DNA from: Streptomyces sp. TRM49041
GTDB lineage: Bacteria; Actinomycetota; Actinomycetes; Streptomycetales; Streptomycetaceae
Length of the DNA: 64,000 nucleotides
NCBI RefSeq assembly: GCF_008271805.1
Contig: NZ_VSRY01000172.1
Location: 16,806-80,805, forward strand
Reading direction: 5' to 3'
Shown: in pieces, positions 27,097 to 34,803 of the stretch
Layout of the letters: each line of letters starts with the position of its first letter
Position numbering within the stretch: position 1 is the first letter of the stretch
Made by a program: the position numbers and the translations under genes
Notes under the pieces: model-generated
Databases searched by the model: none
The model's input: the letters and a program-made list of their open reading frames with translations, nothing else
What the model was told of the DNA's origin: nothing

Positions 27097-27282
27097 TCAG
27101 TCACCGACTATGCGGTGATCCCTCCGGCGGCGCCTGAAGGATGCCGCGAGCGTGAACGACGACACGCTGACGAAGAGGACGGTGGCGCCGAGGACCACCT
27201 CGTAGATGTTGGCCAACTTGGAGATCGCGTAGGTGGCGACTGCGAGCACCACAAAGAGTCCCAAGCCCTTGAGGGAATTCAC
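27097..27282 (-). CDS. Small membrane protein after the GT2 synthase
   Basis: 61 residues. Two hydrophobic segments (GLGLFVVLAVATYAISKLA and VVLGATVLFVSVSSFTLAA) end in a basic SFRRRRRDHR tail, predicting a hairpin in the membrane with the tail inside. It lies 13 bp after the glycosyltransferase stop on the same strand and before a hairpin, so it is the second gene of that operon. No known family is recognised. A role as a subunit or stabiliser of the polysaccharide synthase is inferred from coupling alone. Confidence 0.65.
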   Translation of the reverse strand: MNSLKGLGLFVVLAVATYAISKLANIYEVVLGATVLFVSVSSFTLAASFRRRRRDHRIVGD

Positions 27283-27295
27283 TGCTCTCCTTGAT

Positions 27296-28390
27296 TCATT
27301 TCCACGCGGACACGCGGGTCACGTAGGACTTCACGATGGAAGAAAAAAGCCAATAGGTCCGTACGACGGTGAACACCAGCTCGGGAATCAGCAGGAGGGC
27401 GACGAGGACCGCCTTCCACCCAAGAGCCCGCACCTGGACCGCTGGATAGATGATCCAGAAAGCGAAGAGCGCCAGGAAGATCGGATACTCGGCGAATCCA
27501 TGCTTCAACGACATGGCGATGTTCGGCAAGCCCCACCCGAAAATGTAGATGGCGGCGAGAACGCCCAGGATCATGATGGAGATGGAGTGCCAGGTGAACT
27601 TCGTCCAGCCACGGGCACGCAGGGTGTCCACGGTGCCGCGACTCCACCTCTCGCGTTGCTGAATCAGCTCGCGCAGCGTGGGCATGAGGTCGGTGTACGC
27701 GATGCAGAGATGATTCGCGGTGACCTTCCAGCCGGACTCCTTGAGCGCCAGCGTCGTCTCGTAGTCCTCGACCAGGTTGCGGTGGTCTTCCCAGAAGACC
27801 TCACCCCGCCAGTCGATCAGATTTTGCAGGGCCTCGGCCCGGTAGAAGGAACCGGCGCCCGCCATGGTGTGGACATCGCTGCGAAACCGGCGGTTGGCGG
27901 CCCGGCCGTACTCGATAATCTGCATGCCGAGGAGATAGCGCTGCCACGGGTTGCGCCACAGGTCGGTGCGGCCGAAACACGTGGCGCTTACACCGCCGAG
28001 CTCCGGATCGGACGCGATGACCTTGCAGGCTCGCTCGATGAACCTCGGGTGCAGCTCGGTGTCGGCGTCCATGACCAGGACGTGCCGCACCGCGCCGGAC
28101 AGCCGCCCCCCGACGGCCTCCCTGAGCCAGCGCAGACCGTAGTTGAGAGCGCCCGCCTTCTTGTGCGGGTTGTTGGGGAAGTTCAGGACGACTGTCGGCG
28201 GCGTGGACTGGTCGTTCGCGAACTGGTGCGCGTATTCCTCGGTTCGGTCGGTCGAGTTGTTGACCACCACGATCACGAGGTCAGGGCGCCGGGTCTGATG
28301 AGACAGCGAGGCCAGCGACGTGAACACCCCGACTTCCTCGTTCCGTGCCGGAACCAGGACGACGGTTTCGTAGAGAGCGTCACCGCCCAT
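27296..28390 (-). CDS. Processive family 2 glycosyltransferase (beta-glycan synthase type)
   Basis: 364 residues. The GT-A core is complete: ETVVLVPARNEE at the start, MDADTELHPRF (DxD), the second Asp in EDHRNLVEDYETT and the processive-enzyme signature QQRERWSRG. Three to four C-terminal membrane helices follow. This pattern is that of cellulose, hyaluronan, chitin and PNAG synthases, which polymerise a beta-glycan from UDP-sugar and extrude it. The ATG at 28390 was chosen because the domain begins immediately; its ribosome binding site is weak. It is divergent from a secreted CBM3-GH16 protein, which suggests the glycan is glucan-like. Confidence 0.9.
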   Translation of the reverse strand: MGGDALYETVVLVPARNEEVGVFTSLASLSHQTRRPDLVIVVVNNSTDRTEEYAHQFANDQSTPPTVVLNFPNNPHKKAGALNYGLRWLREAVGGRLSGAVRHVLVMDADTELHPRFIERACKVIASDPELGGVSATCFGRTDLWRNPWQRYLLGMQIIEYGRAANRRFRSDVHTMAGAGSFYRAEALQNLIDWRGEVFWEDHRNLVEDYETTLALKESGWKVTANHLCIAYTDLMPTLRELIQQRERWSRGTVDTLRARGWTKFTWHSISIMILGVLAAIYIFGWGLPNIAMSLKHGFAEYPIFLALFAFWIIYPAVQVRALGWKAVLVALLLIPELVFTVVRTYWLFSSIVKSYVTRVSAWK

Positions 28391-28936
28391 CTCGTCGGGT
28401 GATACGCGGCCTCTGCGGTGCCGGCTGCCCGACGCGCGCGGCGCTTCAGGACGCGCACGACGCGCACGAGTGCCTGACAAATCCTTCTCCCCACCCCAAG
28501 TCAAGCTCACAGGCCCGATACCTCGTGGTGATCCTGTGAAATCCTTCCGAGAAGGTACCGTATGCGCGTCCGATCGCCTGACCGAACGGGCCGGACCTGC
28601 GACGATCGGCGATCGCACCGCTGAACGACACCTGAACTCCGCGGGCTTCGCACCTGACAAAACTCGGCAAGTCGGGCGCCGCAGAGCCCCCGCGCGTCCG
28701 AATAGTGACCAAGGACACACTGGACGACCCCCCAGGTCGCCCCGTTTCGAACCCGCGGCAAAGATGCACTGCCCCGGCCATAAGCGGTCAAATCGGGCGA
28801 ATCGGCGATCATGTCGGCGGCTCCCGCTCTCACGCAGACCATAGTTACGATGGCCGCCGCCATATGACCCGTCGTAAAGTCCGATGCGAAGCCTGTGTGC
28901 CCCGGTACCGCCTTTGCGTCTCGCCAAGGAGCTTCC
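28391..28936. other. 546-bp divergent promoter region
   Basis: No coding sequence is supported here on either strand; open frames lack starts, ribosome sites and family resemblance. The G/C content falls and several A/T-containing stretches (for example around 28840-28860) could be promoters for the leftward GT2 operon and the rightward CBM3-GH16 gene. No palindromic operator stood out. Confidence 0.5.
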
Positions 28937-30385
28937 GTGAGCCGTCGCCGCAGCAATTCCCCTCGCCGCGCGTGGTCCGTGCTCAAACCATTGCTCCTCG
29001 TCGCCGTAATCGCCGCCGTGTCCTTCGCCGGCTTCAAGCTCTACCCCCAGTGGAGTTCCGGCGATTCCGAAGCCACGGAACTCACGGTCCGATACCGGAC
29101 CGACGCGCCGGCGGCGACCACCGTCGCCAAGCCGTGGCTGGAAGTCGTCAACACGTCCGAGAAGACCGTGGCACTGAGCGACGTGACGGTTCGGTATTAC
29201 TTCTCCGCCGACGAGTCCGCCCCCTACGGCTCCAACTGCGTCGAGACGCATGTCGACTGCTCGAACATCACGACCAAGATCGTCGAGTTGCCCGATCCGA
29301 CCCTCACCGCCGGCCACTACCTCCAGGTCGGCTTCACGCAGGCCGCCGGCAGCCTGAAGCCCGGTGAGACGAGCAAGGGGATCGGGCTCCAGCTCTATCG
29401 TCTCGACCACAAGCGGCTCAACCAGGCGGACGACCACTCGTTCGACGCCAAGGTCACCCACTACGCGCCGTCGAAGCTGGTGACCGGGCACCTGCGTGGC
29501 GTGCTCGTCTGGGGCGAAGGGCCGAACGCCGGAACCTCCGCGGCGGGGCAGGACTCCATGCCCTACGCGTCGGCGCCGGCCATGACCGCGCCGCCGACGG
29601 GGATCCTGTTCGACAACTTCCGCTACAGCGGCCACGACGACCCCGCGCTCATCATCAACGGCTGGTCCGCGCGCACCGGCGCGGGCGGACCCGGGATCCG
29701 CGACACCTGGGCGCCCGAGAACATCAGCTTCCCGGCCGCGGAATCCGCCCAGGGCGGCCAGGCGATGCGGCTGCGGGTCACCACCGACGGAACCGAGCAG
29801 GGCACCAAGCAGGCGGAGATGCAGAGCAACAAGGCCCAATTCCTCACCGGAACCTGCGCCGCCCGGATCTACTTCAGCGACAAGCCCACCGACGGCAGCA
29901 ACGGCGACCACATCAACGAGTCCTTCTTCACGATCTCGCACAAGGAGAACTCGCCGAAGTACAGCGAACTCGACTTCGAGTACATGCCGAACGGCGGCTG
30001 GGGCGCCCCGGGACCCCGGCTCGACACCACGACCTGGAAGAGCAGCAAGGACGGGGACAACGTCACCCGTGCGCTGAAGAAGAAGCCCCTCCAGGGCTGG
30101 CACACCCTGATGATCACCGCCATGGACGGCAAGGTCACCTACTCCCTTGACGGTCGCGAGCTGTTCACCAGCGGCAGCAAGTACTTCCCTCGCGAGCACA
30201 TGGGCATCCACTTCAGCGCGTGGCTCGTCGACCTTCCCTTCACGGGGCCCCGCACCTGGGACATGAAGGTCAACTGGCTCTACTGCCAGGCCGATCAGGC
30301 CGTGCCCCTGGCGGATGTCCAGAAGGCCGTGGACGGCTTCTACGAGAGCGGTACGCGCCACGTCAACACCCTGCCCACGTCCTGA
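28937..30385 (+). CDS. Secreted or membrane-anchored CBM3-GH16 protein
   Basis: 482 residues from a GTG with AGGAG 6 bases upstream. An Arg-rich start and hydrophobic VLKPLLLVAVIAAVSFAGF form an uncleaved anchor or signal. Residues about 45-185 are a family 3 carbohydrate-binding module (LTVRYRTDAP, VRYYFSAD, GFTQAAGSLKPGE, NQADDHSF), which binds crystalline cellulose. Residues about 220-465 are a GH16-type jelly roll with the ExDxE catalytic motif in SELDFEYMP near residue 343. GH16 enzymes cut or transfer beta-1,3/1,4-glucans. Two Cys pairs (NCVETHVDC; GTC...YC) fit extracellular folding. The divergent glycan synthase suggests it processes or anchors that polymer. Confidence 0.88.
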   Translation: MSRRRSNSPRRAWSVLKPLLLVAVIAAVSFAGFKLYPQWSSGDSEATELTVRYRTDAPAATTVAKPWLEVVNTSEKTVALSDVTVRYYFSADESAPYGSNCVETHVDCSNITTKIVELPDPTLTAGHYLQVGFTQAAGSLKPGETSKGIGLQLYRLDHKRLNQADDHSFDAKVTHYAPSKLVTGHLRGVLVWGEGPNAGTSAAGQDSMPYASAPAMTAPPTGILFDNFRYSGHDDPALIINGWSARTGAGGPGIRDTWAPENISFPAAESAQGGQAMRLRVTTDGTEQGTKQAEMQSNKAQFLTGTCAARIYFSDKPTDGSNGDHINESFFTISHKENSPKYSELDFEYMPNGGWGAPGPRLDTTTWKSSKDGDNVTRALKKKPLQGWHTLMITAMDGKVTYSLDGRELFTSGSKYFPREHMGIHFSAWLVDLPFTGPRTWDMKVNWLYCQADQAVPLADVQKAVDGFYESGTRHVNTLPTS

Positions 30386-30456
30386 TCCGGCCCGCCCACG
30401 GCGGAACACGACCGGGAAGGGATGAGCACGGCAGGGCAGGGACAGGACATGAGTGA

Positions 30457-30489
30457 GGGGCGGTGCGCTCGCGACGCGAACCGCCCCGG
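30457..30489 (+). terminator. Hairpin after the CBM3-GH16 gene
   Basis: GGGGCGGT and ACCGCCCC pair over a loop of about 15 bases that contains further G/C complementarity, 72 bp beyond the stop codon. It also lies just past the end of the small leftward open frame. Confidence 0.7.
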
Positions 30490-30521
30490 GGGGATGGGGA
30501 AGGGCCGGACTGTCCCGGCGG

Positions 30522-30653
30522 TCAGGCCGCCACGGCCACCTTCGCCTCGGCCTGGGCCGCCTCCGGCCCCTCCCCGGGTACGGCCTCGAGTGCCTGCTTG
30601 CACATGCCCTTGAGGAGGATGACGAGTGCGGTGCTCACCAGGGTGCCCGCCAT
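30522..30653 (-). CDS. Possible 43-residue membrane peptide
   Basis: The frame encodes a peptide starting MAGTLVSTALVILLKGMCK and ending EAAQAEAKVAVAA: one short hydrophobic helix, a basic turn and an acidic/Ala tail. Amphiphilic organisation and G/C3 bias favour coding, but no clear ribosome binding site precedes the ATG and no family is recognised. It lies between a hairpin and the mobile-element relics. It could equally be a chance frame. Confidence 0.4.
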   Translation of the reverse strand: MAGTLVSTALVILLKGMCKQALEAVPGEGPEAAQAEAKVAVAA

Positions 30654-30727
30654 GATGGCGACCAGGCGCGCATCGGCACCCACTTCGCCCGCGCCTACGT
30701 CATCCCCGTCACCTGACCCCGCGTTAG

Positions 30728-31223
30728 AGTGACCGCACTCGGCCCCGGCGCCGCCCTTCCCCCCGTGGGGCCGCCAGGCCGCCGCCCGCAAGAGCGCCGC
30801 CGCCCAGGCCCGCGCGAAGAAGGGCCTGCGCGAGATGATCCGCCGCGGACACCCGTCACCTTCCGCGGACTCGCCCAGACCGCCGACGTCTCGCTCGACT
30901 TCCTCTACCGGTGCACCGAGATCCGCCAGCGCGTCGAACAGCTTCGGGACCAACAGCCAAGCCCGCCACGACCGGACCCGCAACCGACCGACGACTCGCC
31001 CAGCAGCGTCGTGCGCACCCCCACCGCCCAGCTCGCCGAGCTCGAGCGACGGCACCGCGACGAGGTCCAGGCCCTGCGACAGGCCAGGGAAGCCGCCCAG
31101 AGCGAGAACCTCGAACTGCGACGCCGCCTCGGCCCGCGCCAGAACGCCCGCGCTGCCGTGAGCCAGGCCCCAGTGCGGAACAGCGGCAGTCCCGAGGAAA
31201 TCGGGTCGACTCGCCGACCATGA
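30728..31223 (+). pseudogene. DUF6262-type transposon accessory protein, frameshifted
   Basis: The segment PVTFRGLAQTADVSLDFLYRC followed by EIRQRVEQLRDQQ and a coiled-coil (LAELERRHRDEVQALRQARE) matches DUF6262, a small protein encoded with tyrosine-recombinase transposons of actinomycetes. The expected N-terminal helix reads AARKSAAAQARAKKGLREMI in a different forward frame, and the switch occurs near 30850, where RRGHP precedes the VTF block. The family's helix is thus split by a frameshift. Together with the decayed integrase at 32.0-32.3 kb it marks the remains of one element. Confidence 0.65.
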
Positions 31224-31268
31224 CTCACGTTGGCTTGGCGGCATGTCTGACTGCGTACCGATCGCCTC

Positions 31269-31769
31269 ATGCTCCGCCGATGGCAAGACTCCGATCTCGA
31301 ACCGTGGGCGGCGATGAACGCCGATCCCGAGGTTCTGGAGCACTTGGGCGACCTGCTTACGCGTGAGCAGAGCGATGCCTCGGTGGCGCGATTCCAGGCC
31401 GAATTCGACCAGCGGGGTTACGGATGGTGGGCGGTCGAAGTACTGGACACCGGCCAGTTCATCGGCTTCACCGGCCTGGACCAGGTAGATGACGGAATGC
31501 CGTTCACGGGGGTTGAGATCGGCTGGCGTCTCGCCCGCTCGGCCTGGGGCCACGGCTACGCCACCGAGGCCGCCCGGGCAAGCCTGGCCTACGGTTGCGA
31601 AACCCTGGAACTACGGGAAATCCTTGCGGTGACGACCGCCACCAACCTCCGTTCCCAGGCCGTGATGCGCCGAATCGGCATGACCCGGGACCCCGCCGAC
31701 GACTTCGACGACCCCAGCGTGCCCGAGGGGCCGCTGCGTCGGAATGTTCTATACCGGATCCGCCCGTAG
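31269..31769 (+). CDS. GNAT acetyltransferase (RimJ/RimL-like), probably N-terminally truncated
   Basis: 166 residues. The acetyl-CoA-binding motif A lies in GVEIGWRLARSAWGHGYATEAARASLAYG and motif B in TTATNLRSQAVMRRIGM, typical of RimJ/RimL N-acetyltransferases that act on amines or protein N-termini. The start ATG is in mid-strand: codons just upstream read LRTDRL in frame, exactly the usual family beginning, but are cut off by a TGA at 31248. An ATG at 31243 would give MSD/E-LRTDRLMLRRW if one base were added near 31250. So either the gene begins late or one base was lost. No ribosome binding site precedes 31269. Confidence 0.75.
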   Translation: MLRRWQDSDLEPWAAMNADPEVLEHLGDLLTREQSDASVARFQAEFDQRGYGWWAVEVLDTGQFIGFTGLDQVDDGMPFTGVEIGWRLARSAWGHGYATEAARASLAYGCETLELREILAVTTATNLRSQAVMRRIGMTRDPADDFDDPSVPEGPLRRNVLYRIRP

Positions 31770-32029
31770 TCCGAGGGCTGACGCTCGCCTGCACGGCCCG
31801 CCAGGCAGACACGGATATCCGCATCGGCTTCAGGGCACGGCAGGGACTCATGTCCGACCCCACCCCCGATCTCTTACGGACGCGCCGCAACCGTTCTACC
31901 TCCACATACGGCACCGATTCACCCGTTTGCCCCGGATACGGTGTGGACGACCCGCAACAACGACGCCGCGGTCGCCCAGCTCCGCGCGGGGGGCCCCGAG
32001 ATAAAGGATGAGGACGTGGGCCGGCCCTC
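31770..32029. other. 260-bp region without a supported gene
   Basis: Between the GNAT gene and the integrase relic no frame has family resemblance. A stretch on the minus strand adjoining the relic may be the decayed end of the same element. Confidence 0.4.
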
Positions 32030-32310
32030 GCCGCTCAACGGTGATTTCGATGCCGCGGGTGCGGACGAGGACCGCGGCAGGCAGCTCGGTGGCGAGCTGG
32101 AACAGGGCAGTCCAGCGGGCTTCCGCGAGCGGGATGCCGAGTTTGCGGACCTCTCGCCCATGGCCCAGCCGCTGATCGACCGGCCGGGCTGGCCGCCGGG
32201 GAAGGGCCAGGGTGACTCTGTCCGGCCGAGGGCGGCATGGCTGCGGTGGGCCGCGACCTGCTGTCGGGCCAGGTCAGCCACGTGTGCGGGAAGTAGCCGG
32301 CCCCGGGTCT
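32030..32310 (-). pseudogene. Tyrosine recombinase relic (C-terminal part)
   Basis: Read leftward, one frame gives RLLPAHVADLARQQVAAHRS then WPFPGGQPGRSIS; a second frame continues DQRLGHGREVRKLGIPLAEARWTALFQLATELPAAVL and GIEITVE. This is the C-terminal end of actinomycete transposon integrases of the tyrosine-recombinase superfamily, where ALFQLA-ELPAAVLA-MLGIHI is highly recurrent. The frame change is near 32175 and the expected catalytic His/Arg region has decayed. It pairs naturally with the DUF6262 relic 0.8 kb away, which lies on the opposite strand, so the element has probably been rearranged. Confidence 0.7.
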
Positions 32311-32529
32311 CGTCCTGCGGAGCGGTGCAGGGCGTCTCCGGCGCGGGGGCGCTCCGGCGGAGGGCGGCCACGGGGACTTCGGAAGGACGGGGCGCCGTGC
32401 GCGCCGTAGCCTGAAGATCTGCGCACGACGGGCCGCCGGTACGCGCACCCGGGACGTGCCGGGCCGCACCGGGGCGGAGGAGCCCTCGGCGGACCGGCGA
32501 CGCCTCTAGGCGGGAGAGCGGAGGACGGC

Positions 32530-33501
32530 ATGTGCTCCAAGATCACCTATCGCACGGGTACGGGAACGTTCATTACGGGCCGGGGGATGGACTGGAACGA
32601 TCCGACGGCGGAGACGGCGTTGTGGGCCCTCCCGGCCGGGATGCGACGCGACGGCACTGCCGGGCCTGACCCGATCGGCTGGACGTCGAGGTTCGGGTCG
32701 GTGGTGGCGTCGTTCTACGGCGGGGCGACGTGCGACGGTATGAACACGGCGGGGCTGGTGGTCAACGTCCTCTATCTGGCCGAGTCCGAGTACGGCGAGC
32801 CGGGTACGGACGGCAGACCGACGATCTCGATCGGAGCGTGGTCGCAGTACTACCTCGACAACTTCGCGACCGTCGCGGAGGCCGTGGACGCCACGCGCGG
32901 CGATCCGTTCGCCATCGTCGCTCCGGTGCTCCCGAACGGGCGGGCGGCCACGGCGCACCTGTCGCTGTCGGACGCCTCGGGCGACTGCGCGGTGATCGAG
33001 TACCTCGAAGGCCGTCCGGTCGTCCACCACGGCCCGCAGCACCGGGTGATGACGAACTCGCCGGTCTACGATCAGCAACTCGCCCTGAACACGTACTGGG
33101 ACCTGATCGGGGGGAACAGCATGCTCCCCGGCACGATCAGTGCGGCGGACCGGTTCGTGCGGCTGAGCTACCACCTCAAGAGCTGCCCGGAGTACGAGGA
33201 CCCGAGGCTGGCCGTGGCATCGGTCTTCTCCCAGATGCGGGCGATCGGCGTGCCCTTGGGGATGGAGGACCGCGACCATCCCAATATCTCGTCCACGTTG
33301 TGGCGCACAGTCGCCGATCACGACGCCCGCCGCTACTACTTCGAGTCGACGGTCGAGCCGTCGGTGGTCTGGGTGGACCTGGACCAGCTGGATCTGGGCA
33401 CCGGTGCCGACGTGATGGCGCTCGACGTCGTCCGCGACGGACTCGCCGGGGAGGTCTCCGCCGCATTCCGGCCGCGGAAGCCGTTCGGCTTCATCTCCTG
33501 A
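32530..33501 (+). CDS. Linear amide C-N hydrolase (choloylglycine hydrolase/penicillin V acylase family)
   Basis: 323 residues. The protein starts MCSKITYRT: removal of Met1 exposes Cys2 as the N-terminal nucleophile of this Ntn-hydrolase family. RGMDWNDPTAETALWALPAGM provides the conserved Arg/Asp near residue 20, and GMNTAGLVVNVLYL and MTNSPVYDQQL cover the substrate-pocket strands and catalytic Asn. Known members hydrolyse bile-salt amides, penicillin V or acyl-homoserine lactones. No signal peptide is visible, so it would act in the cytoplasm. G/C3 bias is normal, unlike the decayed sequences before it. It converges on the isocyanide synthase but probably is not part of that pathway. Confidence 0.88.
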   Translation: MCSKITYRTGTGTFITGRGMDWNDPTAETALWALPAGMRRDGTAGPDPIGWTSRFGSVVASFYGGATCDGMNTAGLVVNVLYLAESEYGEPGTDGRPTISIGAWSQYYLDNFATVAEAVDATRGDPFAIVAPVLPNGRAATAHLSLSDASGDCAVIEYLEGRPVVHHGPQHRVMTNSPVYDQQLALNTYWDLIGGNSMLPGTISAADRFVRLSYHLKSCPEYEDPRLAVASVFSQMRAIGVPLGMEDRDHPNISSTLWRTVADHDARRYYFESTVEPSVVWVDLDQLDLGTGADVMALDVVRDGLAGEVSAAFRPRKPFGFIS

Positions 33502-33642
33502 GTTCCGGAGTGACCTCGCCCCCGGCCCGCTGCGCACGTGCCCGCGGGACCTTCGTGCAGCCCCCGCCGCACCCGGGCGGCACGCTGCCGACAACCACGC
33601 CGGGCGGCGGCGCGGCGGGCGGCGCGGCAGCCTGCTCCGCTG

Positions 33643-34683
33643 TTACGCCGCGGTGGGGCGGGCGTCGGTACCCGTCCCGGTCCCCGTGCCGCTGCCGTCG
33701 CCGACGGCCTCGAAGTGGCTCGGGCGGCCGTCCTGGTACACCTCGCGGCCCAGCTTCTCCGCGTCACGGCGGTGCATGAGCTCCCAGCTGCCGTCGGTGT
33801 GGTGGAGCAGGACGGAGTGCCACGGCGTGGTCCACGCGTCGGCGGCGCCGAGGAGGCGGATGCCGAACTTGATCTCGCCGCGGTTCTGCGGGTGGATGGA
33901 GAGCCGGACGTTGCGCGGATAGCTCTCGGCGATCAGCTCGCTCCACGCCCGGCTGCGGAGGATGACCTCGTAGGCGCGGCGGCGGCAGTCGCGCTGGAGC
34001 GCCGACCGGGAGCCCTCCCAGTTCGCGGTGTCCTCGACGAGGAACCGGGTGATGCCGCGGTACATACGCAGCGTCGAGTCGTCGACGCGCACCTCGGCCT
34101 TGAGCTCCTCGATGGACGGGCCGAGGTTCTCCGCGGCCTGCTTGCGCTTCTCGTCGTACGACAGGTCCGGCCCGTACACGTCGCGCAGGTCGAACGTGCC
34201 GAGGTGGTCGGTGAGGCCCTCGGCGCGGATCATCTCGCGCAGCTCGTCGCCGTACGCGTCGATGTGCTCGTCGGGTACGCCGATGACGTCACCGAAGATA
34301 TGGCCGTCGGAGCAGATCAGAACCCTGGCGCCGGGGGCGTAGACCTTCTCGATCTCGGCGCAGAGGGAGTCGAGGAAGCGCATGGCGAGCCGCTCGCCGT
34401 GGTCCGGGAGGTGGCTGAAGACCTTGTCCGGGTTGGGCGACTTGCAGGGGAAGCCGGGCAGGCTGAAGATCACCTGCTCGTTGTTGCGGACGAAGTCGCC
34501 TATCTGCCTCAGTTGCTCCGGGAAGTGGTCGGTGGTGTCCAGGTGCGTGTCGGGCTCGACCGTGCGCCTGTGCGGCAGGAGTAACCCGAGGATCTCGTGG
34601 CTGATGCGCTCGGCCTCGGGCGTCAGCGCGGTGGTGGCGGCGGACGAGGTGGAGGAGGTGGTGGAGGAGTGGGACATGGACAT
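33643..34683 (-). CDS. isnA-like: Isocyanide (isonitrile) synthase, PvcA/IsnA/Dit1 family
   Basis: 346 residues. The family's core motifs are present: FSLPGFPCKSPNPDKV near residue 72, LICSDGHIFGDVIGVPDEHI near 125, and RLSIHPQNRGEIKFGIRLL with TPWHSVLL near 290. PvcA and IsnA convert the alpha-amino group of L-tyrosine or L-tryptophan into an isonitrile with ribulose-5-phosphate as carbon donor. Typical partners are Fe(II)/2-oxoglutarate oxygenases (PvcB/IsnB); none is seen here, and the next gene is a P450 instead, 120 bp away. Codon 34 is TTA (plus strand 34582-34584). A Ser/Thr-rich 18-residue head and a Gly/Thr repeat tail are poorly conserved extras. The second ATG at 34677 is an alternative start. 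Confidence 0.92.
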   Translation of the reverse strand: MSMSHSSTTSSTSSAATTALTPEAERISHEILGLLLPHRRTVEPDTHLDTTDHFPEQLRQIGDFVRNNEQVIFSLPGFPCKSPNPDKVFSHLPDHGERLAMRFLDSLCAEIEKVYAPGARVLICSDGHIFGDVIGVPDEHIDAYGDELREMIRAEGLTDHLGTFDLRDVYGPDLSYDEKRKQAAENLGPSIEELKAEVRVDDSTLRMYRGITRFLVEDTANWEGSRSALQRDCRRRAYEVILRSRAWSELIAESYPRNVRLSIHPQNRGEIKFGIRLLGAADAWTTPWHSVLLHHTDGSWELMHRRDAEKLGREVYQDGRPSHFEAVGDGSGTGTGTGTDARPTAA

Positions 34684-34803
34684 GGTTGATCGGCTCGCTT
34701 CCGTGAGTCGTGTTGCCGTGAGATGTGGTCCTGTGGGCACCCCGGGAGGGCTCGCGGGCCCGGGCGGGTGCGGTGGGAGCGGCGGCGGCACGGGCCGCGC
34801 GGC

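Noticed and set aside
27296..30409. Minus-strand open frame of 1037 codons spanning the GT2 and CBM3-GH16 genes
   Set aside because: Only the last 364 codons are the glycosyltransferase; the rest is antisense to the CBM3-GH16 gene and the promoter region.
30522..31553. 343-codon minus-strand frame over the DUF6262 and GNAT region
   Set aside because: Most of it is antisense to the GNAT gene; only the last 43 codons could be a separate peptide.
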